Below are positions 1 to 9,185 of a stretch of DNA of 64,000 nucleotides, in pieces. A program made the position numbers and the translations under genes. Numbering within the stretch: the stretch's first letter is position 1; each line of letters opens with the position of its first letter. Below the pieces are notes generated by a model, which was not told the origin of the DNA, did no database searches, and saw only the letters and a program-made list of their open reading frames with translations. The DNA lies in the NCBI GenBank assembly GCA_965231815.1, contig OZ246890.1:2976001-3040000 (forward strand), given 5' to 3'. This DNA comes from JAPPFW01 sp965231815. GTDB lineage: Bacteria; Actinomycetota; Acidimicrobiia; Spongiisociales; Spongiisociaceae.

Positions 1-24
1 CATATCCGGATTAAGGGGAGTGGT

Positions 25-639
25 TTGACCTGGGTGAAGGTGTGCGGCATGCGAAAGCCCTCCGACGTGGAAGCGGCCGGAGAAGCGGGTGCCGACGCGG
101 TCGGTCTGGTGTTGGTCGAAGGGACTCCTCGTTGCCTGGCACTCGGCGATGCAGCCCGGCTGGCTTCCCTTTCTCGTGTTCCGGCGGTCATCCTGACCCT
201 GAACGTCCCCCCCGAGAGGCTGTTGGATCTGCTGGAGCGGGTGGGGGCCGCCGGGATACAGCCCTACGGTGACCACTCCGCCGAGGCGGCCGCGGTTGCG
301 TCGGAGGTGGGTGCCTTCGTACTCCGACCGATCAGGGTGAGGGGACCGGTGGACCTGGATATTATCCCCCCTCAACATACCGCCCTGCTCGACGGGTATT
401 CTGAGCGAAGTTTGGGAGGAACCGGCAAACGAATCGACTCGAGATGGCTTCCAACTCCGGGTAGCCGCTACGTGCTGGCCGGCGGTCTGGATCCGTCCAA
501 CGTTGCGGAGGCGGTGGCTCGGTATCGTCCGTGGGGAGTAGACGCTTCATCCGGCCTCGAATCGTCGCCCGGAGTCAAGGATCACGACCTGGTTCGAGAC
601 TTCGTAAGAAACGCCAAGCAGTTGGAGAGACAGCCATGA
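25..639 (+). CDS. trpF: phosphoribosylanthranilate isomerase TrpF
   Basis: Catalyses the Amadori rearrangement of N-(5-phosphoribosyl)anthranilate in tryptophan biosynthesis. It is a single-domain TIM barrel of 204 residues, normal for the family. The N-terminal KVCGMR strand carries the catalytic Cys. The phosphate-binding GGTGK and the late VDASSGLES / PGVKD segments carry the catalytic Asp and the second phosphate loop. The start is a TTG placed 4 bases after a clear AAGGGGAG ribosome site. Its stop overlaps the trpB start (ATGA), so the two are translationally coupled. The rest of the trp operon must lie upstream of the window. Confidence 0.93.
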   Translation: MTWVKVCGMRKPSDVEAAGEAGADAVGLVLVEGTPRCLALGDAARLASLSRVPAVILTLNVPPERLLDLLERVGAAGIQPYGDHSAEAAAVASEVGAFVLRPIRVRGPVDLDIIPPQHTALLDGYSERSLGGTGKRIDSRWLPTPGSRYVLAGGLDPSNVAEAVARYRPWGVDASSGLESSPGVKDHDLVRDFVRNAKQLERQP

Positions 640-1841
640 CCGTAACAACCGGAACCCGGAGGCTCAGGCTGGAGCGTCCCGACGAGCGGGGTCGTTTCGG
701 CGCCTACGGCGGTATGTTCGCTCCCGAGACCCTGATGCCCGCCCTGGAGCGGTTGGCGGACGACTTCACCGAAGCGTGGGCGAACCCCGAGTTCGTGAAC
801 CATTTTCACGAAATTCTCGAGCTCTATACCGGCCGACCCACCCCACTCCACGAGGCCGGCCGCCTGTCGGAGGAGATCGGGGTTCGGGTGCTGCTCAAGC
901 GCGAAGACCTAGCCCATACCGGCGCCCACAAGATCAACAACGCTCTCGGCCAGGCTCTGCTGGCTAACCGAACTTCTAAGCAACGCCTCATCGCCGAAAC
1001 GGGCGCCGGGCAGCATGGAGTCGCTACCGCCACCGCGGCGGCATACACGGGTCTCGATTGCGTCGTCTATATGGGAGAAAAGGACATCCGACGGCAGGCC
1101 CTGAACGTTCAGCGGATGTCCATGCTGGGGGCGGAGGTGATCCCCGTGACGGCCGGGGCCGGTACATTGAAGGACGCGGTCAACGAGGCCATGCGCGACT
1201 GGGTGCGCACGGTGGAGACCACCCACTACATCATCGGTTCGGCAGTGGGTCCGCATCCCTTCCCCTGGATGGTTCGCGAATTCCAGAAGGTGATAGGAGA
1301 GGAGAGTCTCGAACAGCTGGGAGGCGAGATGCCTGACGTGGTGGTGGCGTGTGTGGGGGGTGGCTCCAACGCGATCGGGATGTTCTACCCTTTCGCCGGG
1401 CGGGTAGATGTGGAACTCATCGGCGTGGAGGCGGCCGGATACGGTATCGAGACCGGACGCCACGGCGCTTCCATCGGCGCCGGATCCCCCGGGATCCTCC
1501 ACGGCGCCCGCACCTACATGCTCCAGGACGACGAAGGACAGGTATTGGAGGCACACTCGATCTCCGCGGGATTGGACTATCCGGGGGTGGGACCCGAACA
1601 TGCGTACTTCGCCGATGCGGGACTCGCCCGTTACGTCTCCGTCACGGACCGTGAAGCGTTGGGAGGGGTGGACCTTCTCTCCCGTACCGAGGGCATCATC
1701 CCGGCCCTGGAATCGGCCCACGCCGTGGCCTGGGTAGCGAAGGAGGCGGATTATCTGCGGGATCGCACGGTGCTCATCAACCTGTCCGGGCGCGGAGACA
1801 AGGATGTCGAGATGATCGCCGCCGAGACCGGGGTGGAGTGA
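636..1841 (+). CDS. trpB: tryptophan synthase beta chain TrpB
   Basis: PLP enzyme that condenses indole with serine, working as the alpha2-beta2 complex with TrpA. About 401 residues, standard for TrpB1. Visible landmarks are the start FGAYGGMFAPE, the HTGAHKINN motif with the PLP lysine, the KRED loop, ETGAGQHG, and the phosphate-binding GGGSNAIG. The ATG at 636 overlaps the trpF stop. A longer in-frame start at 531 exists but would overlap trpF by over 100 bases and adds a non-homologous leader, so it was rejected. trpA follows after 4 bases. Confidence 0.96.
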   Translation: MTVTTGTRRLRLERPDERGRFGAYGGMFAPETLMPALERLADDFTEAWANPEFVNHFHEILELYTGRPTPLHEAGRLSEEIGVRVLLKREDLAHTGAHKINNALGQALLANRTSKQRLIAETGAGQHGVATATAAAYTGLDCVVYMGEKDIRRQALNVQRMSMLGAEVIPVTAGAGTLKDAVNEAMRDWVRTVETTHYIIGSAVGPHPFPWMVREFQKVIGEESLEQLGGEMPDVVVACVGGGSNAIGMFYPFAGRVDVELIGVEAAGYGIETGRHGASIGAGSPGILHGARTYMLQDDEGQVLEAHSISAGLDYPGVGPEHAYFADAGLARYVSVTDREALGGVDLLSRTEGIIPALESAHAVAWVAKEADYLRDRTVLINLSGRGDKDVEMIAAETGVE

Positions 1842-1845
1842 GACT

Positions 1846-2649
1846 ATGAGCCGCCGGGATCTCGATCAGCTGTTCGCAACAGTAAGACGCCAAGGCCGGG
1901 CCGCATTCCTGCCGTTCATGACCGCCGGATTACCGTCACCGGAGACCACGGTAGAAACGTTCGCGGCGATGGCCGAAGCGGGCGCAGACGCCTTCGAGGT
2001 GGGTATCCCCTACAGCGACCCTTTGATGGACGGTCCCACGATCCAGCTGGCCAGCGCCCGAGCTATAGAGCATGGTATCAACCTGGAGCGCGGGTTCGAG
2101 ATACTCCGACGGGTTGTGGAGGAGACCGGACGCCCGTCCCTCGCAATGTCGTATGCCAACCCCGTATTCCGGGTGGGTCCCGACGAGTTCGCCGGCCGGG
2201 CCGCCGAAGCGGGGGCGTCCGGGCTGATAGTTGCCGACCTGCCCCTTGAGGAGGCGGCTCCGGTGATGGAGGCGACTGATCGGGCGGGGATAGGGTTGGT
2301 GCTGTTCGCCGCTCCTACCACCGACGACGGTCGTCTGGCTCGGATAGCCGACCGGCGCCCCGTGTTTATATATGGAGTGGCCGAGATGGGCGTGACGGGG
2401 GAGCGCGACCAGATGTCCGACCACCCTCGCATACTGGCAAACCGGATCCGGTCCATCACGGATACGCCACTGGTTATGGGGGTAGGGATCGGAACCCCGG
2501 AGCAGGCGGCAGCCCTTTCCCCTCATGTGGACGGCATCATCGTCGGCTCCGCCTTAGTGCGTCGAGCGCTCGACGCAGACGACCCGGTGGCCGAGATCGG
2601 AAAGGCGGCACGCGACCTTTCCGAAGCCATCTCGACTGCCGGAAGGTAG
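1846..2649 (+). CDS. trpA: tryptophan synthase alpha chain TrpA
   Basis: Cleaves indole-3-glycerol phosphate and passes indole to TrpB. A 267-residue TIM barrel. Catalytic Glu and Asp are seen in FEVGIPYSDPLMDGPTIQ; the flexible loop and the C-terminal phosphate-binding GVGIGTPEQA and GIIVGSALV are present. It starts 4 bases after the trpB stop and is the last gene of the trp operon. It is convergent with lepA, with about 90 bases between them and no convincing hairpin-plus-T-run terminator. Confidence 0.95.
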   Translation: MSRRDLDQLFATVRRQGRAAFLPFMTAGLPSPETTVETFAAMAEAGADAFEVGIPYSDPLMDGPTIQLASARAIEHGINLERGFEILRRVVEETGRPSLAMSYANPVFRVGPDEFAGRAAEAGASGLIVADLPLEEAAPVMEATDRAGIGLVLFAAPTTDDGRLARIADRRPVFIYGVAEMGVTGERDQMSDHPRILANRIRSITDTPLVMGVGIGTPEQAAALSPHVDGIIVGSALVRRALDADDPVAEIGKAARDLSEAISTAGR

Positions 2650-2738
2650 TGGTTAGCTCGAACTCTCGATACCGGCCATAGGTAGGGAGTTCGGCAAGGC
2701 AATACGTACAACCGGCGACGCTTGGCGATCGGTAGCGG

Positions 2739-4532
2739 TCACGATCTCCCGGTCGGAATCCGCATCGCGGAAATGAAAGCCTCGGTGGGTATGTCGACGG
2801 TGCCGATGGCCTTCATACGCTTCTTGCCTTCCTTTTGCCGACTCAGAAGCTTCCGCTTTCGGGTGACGTCACCCCCGTATAGCTTGGCCGTTACGTCCTT
2901 GCGGAAAGCCTTCACGGTCTCCCTAGCGATGACCCGTGCCCCGATCGCGGCCTGGATGGGGATGTCGAACTGCTGGCGGGGGATCAGGTCTGCCAGTTTG
3001 GCGGTCATCGCCCGCCCGTAGCCGTAAGCTCCGCTCCGATGGATGATGGCGCTGAAGGCGTCGACCGGTTCGTGCTGCAGCATAATATCCACCTTCACCA
3101 GGTCGGCGTCCAGGTAGCCATCCGGTTCGTAGTCCAGGCTGGCGTATCCCCTGGTACGGCTTTTGAGTCGGTCGTAGAAGTCGGTCACCACCTCCGACAG
3201 GGGTACCCGGTACCGGAGTTCGATTCGCTCGGGAGACAGGTAGTCCATACGATCAAGTCGTCCCCGGCGGGATTGACACAACTCCATGAGCCTTCCTGTA
3301 TATCTGGAGGGGGAGATGATGGACATCAGAAGGATCGGTTCCTGGATGGTTGCAATCTCTCCAGACGGTGGCAGCCGAGCCGGACTGTCGACGGCCACGA
3401 CCTCGCCCGTGATGGTGACCACCCGATACTCCACCGACGGTTTGGTAGCGATGATGTCGAGCCCGAACTCTCGTTCCAGACGTTGGGTGATGATCTCCAT
3501 GTGTAACAACCCGAGAAACCCGCAGCGGTAACCGAATCCCAGGGCGGCGGACGCCTCGGGTGCGTAACTGAAACTGGAATCGTTGAGGCGGAGCCTGTCC
3601 AGAGCATCCCGGAGGTCCAGGTATGCGTCACCGTCGATAGGGTAGAGCCCGCAGAACACCATCGCCTTGGGTTCCTGGTAGCCGGACAGCGGGTACGAAG
3701 CGGGACGCCGGGATTCGGTAATGGTTTCTCCTGCTCTGGCTTCGGAAGTCTTCTTTACGCCCGCGATCAGGTATCCGACCTCGCCCGGACCGAGTTCGGT
3801 CACCCTGGTGGGGGTCGGAGTGCGTACTCCCAGCTCCTGAACATCGTGCACTCCTCCGGTCTGCATGAACAGCACACTTGCCTTCTCCCGGAGGGTTCCT
3901 TGCACAACTCGAACCGAGCTCACCACCCCGCGATAACTGTCGAAGAAGGAGTCGAACACGAGCGCTTGGAGTTCGGCGTCCGGATCGCCGGAAGGCGCCG
4001 GGACTTGTTCGGTGACCGCATCGAGCAACTCCCGGATCCCGTGGCCGGTCTTGGCCGAGATGGGCAGCACTTCCTCGGCGGGGATCCCGATGACCTGCTC
4101 GATCTCCTCCGCTACCCGGTCCGGATCGGCGGCCGGCAGATCCACCTTGTTGACCGCAGCCACGATGGTTAGATCATGTTCGAGCGCCAGGGTACAGGTG
4201 GCCAGAGTTTGGGCTTCTATACCCTGGGCGGCGTCAACCAGCAGGATCACTCCTTCACACGCCGCCAGAGATCGGGATACTTCATACCCGAAGTCCACAT
4301 GACCGGGGGTATCGATCAGGTTGATGTGCCAATCCCCGTAGGCGAGACGGACGTTCTGGAGCTTGATCGTGATGCCGCGTTCCCGCTCAAGGTCCATGGA
4401 GTCGAGATACTGGGAGCGCATCTCCCGGGCCTCGACGGCCCCACACAGTTCCAGGAAGCGATCCGCCAGGGTCGACTTTCCGTGGTCGATGTGAGCGATG
4501 ATGGCGACGTTGCGTATGCGAGACTGATCCAT
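2739..4532 (-). CDS. lepA: elongation factor 4 (LepA) GTPase
   Basis: Ribosome back-translocase GTPase that binds stalled or mis-translocated ribosomes. About 597 residues from the chosen ATG, normal for LepA. GTPase motifs in order: AHIDHGKSTL (G1), the RGITIK switch, DTPGHVDF (G3) and NKVDLP (G4). The LepA-specific C-terminal domain is present, with YGGDVTRKRKLLSRQKEG near the end. The frame is open 31 codons further (to 4625), but that leader is Ala/Pro-rich and unlike LepA, so the start at MDQSRIRN is preferred. The ribosome site there is weak, so the start is less certain than the identity. Confidence 0.94.
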   Translation of the reverse strand: MDQSRIRNVAIIAHIDHGKSTLADRFLELCGAVEAREMRSQYLDSMDLERERGITIKLQNVRLAYGDWHINLIDTPGHVDFGYEVSRSLAACEGVILLVDAAQGIEAQTLATCTLALEHDLTIVAAVNKVDLPAADPDRVAEEIEQVIGIPAEEVLPISAKTGHGIRELLDAVTEQVPAPSGDPDAELQALVFDSFFDSYRGVVSSVRVVQGTLREKASVLFMQTGGVHDVQELGVRTPTPTRVTELGPGEVGYLIAGVKKTSEARAGETITESRRPASYPLSGYQEPKAMVFCGLYPIDGDAYLDLRDALDRLRLNDSSFSYAPEASAALGFGYRCGFLGLLHMEIITQRLEREFGLDIIATKPSVEYRVVTITGEVVAVDSPARLPPSGEIATIQEPILLMSIISPSRYTGRLMELCQSRRGRLDRMDYLSPERIELRYRVPLSEVVTDFYDRLKSRTRGYASLDYEPDGYLDADLVKVDIMLQHEPVDAFSAIIHRSGAYGYGRAMTAKLADLIPRQQFDIPIQAAIGARVIARETVKAFRKDVTAKLYGGDVTRKRKLLSRQKEGKKRMKAIGTVDIPTEAFISAMRIPTGRS

Positions 4533-4708
4533 GGTCTTGAACCCCCGAGTGGCAGCCGCCACCCCCAGCGGTTTCGATCGCGGGGCCGGACCGAGTGCCG
4601 CTGTGGTGGTGGCCGGCTGCAACAATGGTAACCGGTTCGCGGGTCGGCGATGGATGGATGGTTCGGGATGCCGATGAAGTCCTCCGGCAGGGTAAGATCA
4701 GGCTGATT

Positions 4709-4792
4709 GCCGGGATGGCGGAATAGGTAGACGCGCCGGATTCAAAATCCGGTGCCCGCAAGGGCGTATGGGTTCGAGTCCCATTCCCGGTA
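4709..4792 (+). tRNA. tRNA-Leu, anticodon CAA
   Basis: An 84-nt class II tRNA with a long variable arm. The acceptor stem pairs GCCGGGA (4709-4715) with TCCCGGT (4785-4791). The anticodon stem CCGGA/TCCGG encloses the loop TTCAAAA with anticodon CAA at 4743-4745. The T-arm carries GGTTCGAGTCC. The discriminator is A at 4792 and the CCA is not encoded. Its 3' end is duplicated 6.4 kb downstream, marking it as the integration target of a genomic island. Confidence 0.93.
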
Positions 4793-4793
4793 C
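4770..4793 (+). repeat. att-type direct repeat at tRNA-Leu 3' end (left copy)
   Basis: The last part of the tRNA (T-arm plus 3' acceptor strand) is repeated perfectly over 24 bases at 11147-11170. The match extends a few bases each way with single mismatches (about 4766-4798 against 11143-11175). An exact copy of a tRNA 3' end some kilobases downstream is the usual signature of tyrosine-integrase insertion, with the intact tRNA on the left. No integrase gene survives between the copies. Confidence 0.72.
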
Positions 4794-4828
4794 GGAGTTT
4801 CTCGCCGTTCCAGATCGTTTCGGAAAGG

Positions 4829-5149
4829 CCGCGTCGAGATCCCCCGCACGTACGCCTCTGTGACTACTCGCACAAACGCCCGCTCGCTTCGGGTGCGGGC
4901 GTCCAGCAACCATTCGGGGAAGTACGAACCTGTTCGCAGCTTCGTGATCCGCAACTCGATCGAACCCACACGGGTGTCCCATCTTCGGGTCCGATACCCG
5001 TTGCGGCGGTTCACCCGATCCGGGCTCTGTTGTCCCCACGGCGCTCCACAGACCACATCCACCTCCGCGGACATCAACCCCTGCGAGGACTCTCCTAGCC
5101 GTCTACCAGCGCCACATCGACCAACAGAACCGGAGCCGTCGACGAGCAA
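4829..5149 (-). pseudogene. IS256-family (mutator) transposase, internal fragment
   Basis: About 100 residues of a DDE mutator-type transposase, from its N-terminal third. Visible blocks are EVDVVCGAPWG, RVNRRNGYR, WDTRVGSIEL, KLRTGSYFPEWLL and VVTEAYVRGISTR. Homology stops after GISTR and the frame runs on into the reverse strand of the tRNA gene, so the catalytic domain is missing. It cannot be functional. It sits directly inside the left end of the tRNA-Leu island. Confidence 0.75.
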
Positions 5150-5157
5150 AGACTCTG

Positions 5158-5331
5158 TCTACCAGCAACCTCCTGGGGAGACCTCTTCACAGGCAGCACC
5201 ATCGCCGCTGCCATGCTCGACCGGCTCATCCACCGCAGTGTGGTGTTCACCATCTCAGGCGACAGCTACCGGCTACGCGCCAAACCACGCCCAAGCCGGA
5301 AAACACCGACCGAAAGGAGACCAGAACTAAA
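5158..5331 (+). pseudogene. IS21-family IstB ATPase, C-terminal fragment
   Basis: About 55 codons matching the end of IstB, the AAA+ helper ATPase of IS21 elements. The segment reads LPATSWGDLF, then AAAMLDRLIHRSVVFTI and SGDSYRLRAK, ending in a charged tail and stop. The Walker A and B parts and the istA transposase are absent, so this is a relic. It abuts the IS256 fragment, showing nested insertions and deletions at the island edge. About 120 bases of unassigned DNA follow before the vWA gene. Confidence 0.6.
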
Positions 5332-5450
5332 CCAACCAAACCCTCAGGGTGGGGAATATCGACGATCAACTCTGAGGAATATCAGTGATCGCCATCATGT
5401 AGAGTTCACTCAGGATGCTTCTCCGACTCCAGCCCGGGAGGTAATGCAAA

Positions 5451-6308
5451 ATGCCATACACAGCGGATATCAGCAGAAACAACCCCGGTTGCTTTCTCTT
5501 TCTGATTGATCAGTCGGGTTCGATGGGTGCTGCGCTGGGTGGTCAGCCGGAGTTGCGCAAGATGGACGGCGCGGCGGATGCTGTGAACCGCATCCTCGAC
5601 GGCATCTCCCAACGCTGCTCACAAGGCATGGACGTTCGTGACTACTTCCATGCCGGCGTAATCACATACACCACGGACGGCTCTGGGAATCCGGACGTGC
5701 AGACCGCCCTTCCAGGGACCTCTCCTAAGGAACCCTTCCTCACCATCAGCCAGGTTGTCGACGCCGCCACCGTGGAGAACAGGGAGGTGAAGGAGCCGGA
5801 CGGCGCGGGTGGCCTGGTGGAAGTGAGCCGGAAGTTCCCGGTGTGGTTGCGCCCCGAAGCCATATACGGTACGCCGATGTGCGCGGCGTTGTCCACGGCT
5901 TCCCGGGCGCTCCACGACTGGATACTCGATCACCCCAGTTCCTATCCCCCTATGGTGATCAACGTCACCGACGGTGAAGCCACGGACGGGAATCCTGTGC
6001 CCCTAGCTAAAGAGATCATGGCCATGGGAACCGAAGACGGCAACGTGCTGATCTACAACGCCCATCTTTCGGAAATGTCCGCGCTGCCGGTGCAGTACCC
6101 GTCCGACGAGAGCGAAGTTCCTCCCGATGAGTACGCGGCGCAAATGTTCCGCATGTCTTCGGAGTTTCCCGCCCCGGTGGTGGACATAGCCGCCGGCATG
6201 GGCCTGCCGGTCACCCAGGGCTCACGCGGTTACGTCTACAACGCCGACATGGTGGCCCTGGTGCAGTTCCTGGACATCGGCACGCGCGCCGCTTCGGACC
6301 TGCGCTGA
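5451..6308 (+). CDS. von Willebrand factor A domain protein (TerY-like)
   Basis: A 285-residue soluble vWA protein with no signal peptide or membrane segment. The metal-ion adhesion site is seen in the first strand as FLIDQSGSM, with further ligands in YGTPMCAAL (Thr) and NVTDGEATDG (Asp). A GGGAGG ribosome site precedes the ATG. It is the first gene of a three-gene operon (vWA, PP2C-like phosphatase, kinase-like protein). This resembles the TerY-phosphatase-kinase triads described near tellurite-resistance and stress or defence loci, where the vWA protein is thought to act as a scaffold or signalling partner. The biological role here is inference. Confidence 0.82.
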   Translation: MPYTADISRNNPGCFLFLIDQSGSMGAALGGQPELRKMDGAADAVNRILDGISQRCSQGMDVRDYFHAGVITYTTDGSGNPDVQTALPGTSPKEPFLTISQVVDAATVENREVKEPDGAGGLVEVSRKFPVWLRPEAIYGTPMCAALSTASRALHDWILDHPSSYPPMVINVTDGEATDGNPVPLAKEIMAMGTEDGNVLIYNAHLSEMSALPVQYPSDESEVPPDEYAAQMFRMSSEFPAPVVDIAAGMGLPVTQGSRGYVYNADMVALVQFLDIGTRAASDLR

Positions 6309-6324
6309 TCGTTTGGAGGGTAAG

Positions 6325-7140
6325 GTGGCCCTTCGAACTTCCACAGAGTTCTGGCTGCCCAAGGCGGGCAACGCCCCGGAGGAGTACGAGGACGCTTTCC
6401 GCGTCGTATGCCGTCAGCAAGTTGGAGCATCCGGGCTTGGCGCGGCGCGAGTAGCTGTCTCCGACGGCGCCAGCGAGTCCCCGTTTGCCCGTGAATGGGC
6501 GAACATCCTGACGGAAGCCTTTGTGACCGAGCCCCCGGCGTCATGCGGTCTGACCGAGGATTCCCTAAACACATGGCTGAAGTCCCCGCAGGAAAGATGG
6601 CACGCCTCCGTGCCATGGGATCGCCTGCCTTGGCACGGAGAGGCCAAGACACAGGCAGGGGCTTTCGCGACTCTCTTGGGACTCACCATCAAGGCTGCGC
6701 CGGACAACTCCGAACAACTGTCCTGGCAGGCGTTGGCAGTGGGGGACAGTTGTCTCTTTATCGTTCGCGACGACCGGCTGTGGTTGTCCTTCCCCCTAGA
6801 AGACGCCGCCCAGTTCGACAATACCCCCGCCCTGCTCTGCAGCAATCCTGATAACGCCGGGAACATGTGGGAAGGGATGCACCAGCACAGCGGCGAATGC
6901 GCGGCGGGCGACCTTCTCATTCTCGCTACCGACGCCCTGGCCTGCTGGTTTCTCGCCCAGAACGCCACTGGGCGGAAGCCATGGGAAACCCTGCTGGCGT
7001 TGGATTCGGCGGAAGAGGACGCTTGGGTCGAAGAGCAACGCCGCGAGGGACTGATGCGGAACGATGATACGACGTTGATAATCATTGAGGCTGTCCAGGA
7101 CAGCGAAGTGAAACGAGAGCCATGCCCTGGCCGGGGATAA
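6325..7140 (+). CDS. PP2C-like serine/threonine phosphatase
   Basis: About 271 residues related to the PP2C_2 family of metal-dependent phosphatases. Near residues 35-55 the segment VAVSDGASESPFAREWA holds the metal-binding Asp-Gly. VGDSCLFIVRDDRL follows mid-protein, LLILATDALACW supplies the second metal Asp, and RNDDTTLIII ends the fold. I chose GTG 6325 because GGAGGG at 6315-6320 is correctly spaced; a TTG four codons upstream would overlap that site. Its end overlaps the kinase-like gene by 19 bases. It probably reverses phosphorylation by the downstream kinase-like protein. Confidence 0.8.
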   Translation: MALRTSTEFWLPKAGNAPEEYEDAFRVVCRQQVGASGLGAARVAVSDGASESPFAREWANILTEAFVTEPPASCGLTEDSLNTWLKSPQERWHASVPWDRLPWHGEAKTQAGAFATLLGLTIKAAPDNSEQLSWQALAVGDSCLFIVRDDRLWLSFPLEDAAQFDNTPALLCSNPDNAGNMWEGMHQHSGECAAGDLLILATDALACWFLAQNATGRKPWETLLALDSAEEDAWVEEQRREGLMRNDDTTLIIIEAVQDSEVKREPCPGRG

Positions 7141-8393
7141 TCGACTTCAGCGAGGCTATCCAGAATCCTCAGCTGTGTTTCAAGGGCACTGATCTCGAAG
7201 CCGGGATGGTGTTAGCCAATCAGCGCGGCATGCCCCTGGTGTTCTCCGGTGCCTTCGCCTGCGTCTACTGCGTAGAGATCGGGGGTAGCAAGTTCGCGGT
7301 GCGCTGCTTCACCCGCGAGGTGAAGGACCAGCAGACCCGCTACAACCATCTGAGCGAATATCTCATCAACGTCCTCCCCCCGTCCTTCGTGCACTTCGAG
7401 TTTTTGGAGCACGGGATCAGCCTGAAGGGTACCTGGTATCCGGTCGTCAGGATGGAGTGGGTGGAAGGAGAGTCGTTGAGCAGCTTCGTAGACTCCCATC
7501 TCAACGACCCCGACGCCCTGCGACGAGTCGCAGCCCAGTGGCGCGGGGGCCCGGCAGCCAGTCTGAGGGGGCTGGGTATCGCCCACAACGACTTACAGCA
7601 CGGCAACGTTATGGTGCAGGCGGACGACAGAATCCGCCTGGTGGACTACGACGGCATTTTCCTGCCCAGATTTCGCGGGGAACGCAGCCCTGAACTGGGG
7701 CACAAGAACTTCCAACACCCGCTCAGGACGGCGGAAGATTACGACGCATACGTGGACAACTTCCCGTCCCTAGTCGTCTACCTCAGCCTGCTCGCCATAG
7801 CCTCCGACCCCGGCCTGTGGGCCTTCTTCAACGACGACAACCTGATACTTACCAGGAACGACTACGCCGACCCTGGGAAGTCTCCGATCTTCGACCTGCT
7901 GAAGAAGTCGCCCGACCCGACCGTGGCGAAACTGGCGGAGCGCCTGAGGGAGTGCTGCACGCTCCCCGTGGAGAAGGTGCCGGACCTCGAGACCATCCTG
8001 CACGGCATCCCTTCCACCCCTGCGTCCTCGCCCTCAGCGCCGTCGTCAGCTCTATCGCCATCAGCAGCACCCACAGGTCCTTCGTCCCCAGCGCCGCCGA
8101 GCGCGGTCCCACAGCGATACCGGCAGGCGCTCCGGACTCGACAGCCGGTACAGCCCGCCTCAAAGGCGACACAATCCCACCCTCCCGCGCCGAAAGCCAC
8201 CAGTCATGTATCGGCTGTGCAACCCGCTCCGGCACCGACGACTCAAGCCGCCGCCAACCCCGCTCCAGGGGTCTCGCGCAAGGCCGCCGGAGAGATCAGG
8301 AAGGTGCTGCTGGGAGTGACAGCCACCGTTGCGGCGGTCACTATGGCTCTCGCGGTAACGATAATCTGGGCCATCTCGGTGCGAGGATGGTAG
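7122..8393 (+). CDS. kinase-like protein with C-terminal transmembrane anchor
   Basis: A 423-residue protein with a degenerate protein-kinase fold in its first 260 residues. The catalytic loop reads HNDLQHGN (in place of HRDxxxxN) and the metal motif is DYDG (in place of DFG). WYPVVRMEWVEGESL marks the hinge. A Pro/Ser/Ala-rich linker follows from about residue 285 to 385, then a single hydrophobic helix near residues 397-420. The catalytic Asp and Asn are kept, so activity is possible. Overlap with the phosphatase gene implies coupled expression. The topology puts the kinase domain in the cytoplasm tethered to the membrane. Confidence 0.78.
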   Translation: MPWPGIIDFSEAIQNPQLCFKGTDLEAGMVLANQRGMPLVFSGAFACVYCVEIGGSKFAVRCFTREVKDQQTRYNHLSEYLINVLPPSFVHFEFLEHGISLKGTWYPVVRMEWVEGESLSSFVDSHLNDPDALRRVAAQWRGGPAASLRGLGIAHNDLQHGNVMVQADDRIRLVDYDGIFLPRFRGERSPELGHKNFQHPLRTAEDYDAYVDNFPSLVVYLSLLAIASDPGLWAFFNDDNLILTRNDYADPGKSPIFDLLKKSPDPTVAKLAERLRECCTLPVEKVPDLETILHGIPSTPASSPSAPSSALSPSAAPTGPSSPAPPSAVPQRYRQALRTRQPVQPASKATQSHPPAPKATSHVSAVQPAPAPTTQAAANPAPGVSRKAAGEIRKVLLGVTATVAAVTMALAVTIIWAISVRGW

Positions 8394-8399
8394 GACGAA

Positions 8400-9116
8400 C
8401 TATGGCCCTCCACCGGCCAGGAGATGCGGAACGATCCCCGTGACCAGGACGACAGCGCCTGTACCGGAGAAGACGCCAGCCACGTCACCAAGGAAGAGGA
8501 ACGAGCCGATTATCCCAACGACAACAAACGCCAACGAGAGCCAGTTGATCCAGCCATAGCCCGGCTTGGCCCACCCCACCCGGTCGGCCCAACCGAACAA
8601 TACGCCGCGGATCCCACGCCCCCGGAGCAAGAGTGTGGTGAGGGAGCACACCAAGAGTAGAACGCCGATCTTCGCGACTTCGCCCAGCGCCGACGTTATC
8701 CCCTGGACTTCGGACTCGTGGTCGACCAAGAGCAGAGAGACAAGAATACGGGGAAACGCACCGGCGGCGAACACGACCAACCCGGCCGCCGCCGTGCACA
8801 GCGCAAGCTTTCCCGGCGGCCTCATCCTGCGGGTCACTATCGGCGCGCCGGCCAGTCCCGGCAGTTCAAGCACGAGGCGCACGCCGAACATGCTGATGCC
8901 GACGACAAGGTTGCAGCCGCCAAGCACCGCGAGGAGCTCGGCGCTCGTTCGGGGTTCATCCGAGGGAAGAAACTGCCGATCCCCCGGCGCTCCCAGCAGC
9001 TCAATGAGTGGGGTTATTGCCTGAGTGTGCAGGATGCCTCCGACCATCGGACTCAACACAATCAGAATGACACCGACCACCATCACGCCCATCGCCACCT
9101 TATAGGCCACGTCCAC
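8400..9116 (-). CDS. multi-pass membrane protein, unknown function
   Basis: 238 residues with about five or six hydrophobic segments, roughly at 10-32, 62-85, 102-122, 148-166, 190-210 and 214-234. I do not recognise a family. It lies convergent to the kinase-like gene with only 6 bases between the stops. The next gene upstream on the same strand is also a membrane protein, so the two may form a unit accompanying the signalling triad in the island. Length, frame and the clear membrane pattern support it being real. Confidence 0.6.
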   Translation of the reverse strand: MDVAYKVAMGVMVVGVILIVLSPMVGGILHTQAITPLIELLGAPGDRQFLPSDEPRTSAELLAVLGGCNLVVGISMFGVRLVLELPGLAGAPIVTRRMRPPGKLALCTAAAGLVVFAAGAFPRILVSLLLVDHESEVQGITSALGEVAKIGVLLLVCSLTTLLLRGRGIRGVLFGWADRVGWAKPGYGWINWLSLAFVVVGIIGSFLFLGDVAGVFSGTGAVVLVTGIVPHLLAGGGP

Positions 9117-9185
9117 GCCTCCTGTCTCGCGCCGGACTTTGGTTCTTGAAGGCCGGGGCTTAACTCGACCGGCACACGGCGGTCA

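Noticed and set aside
531..635. Upstream extension of trpB with an in-frame start
   Set aside because: It overlaps trpF by over 100 bases and adds residues absent from TrpB; the ATG at 636 is coupled to the trpF stop.
4533..4625. 31-codon N-terminal extension of lepA
   Set aside because: Ala/Pro-rich and unlike LepA; the GTPase domain begins normally from ATG 4532.
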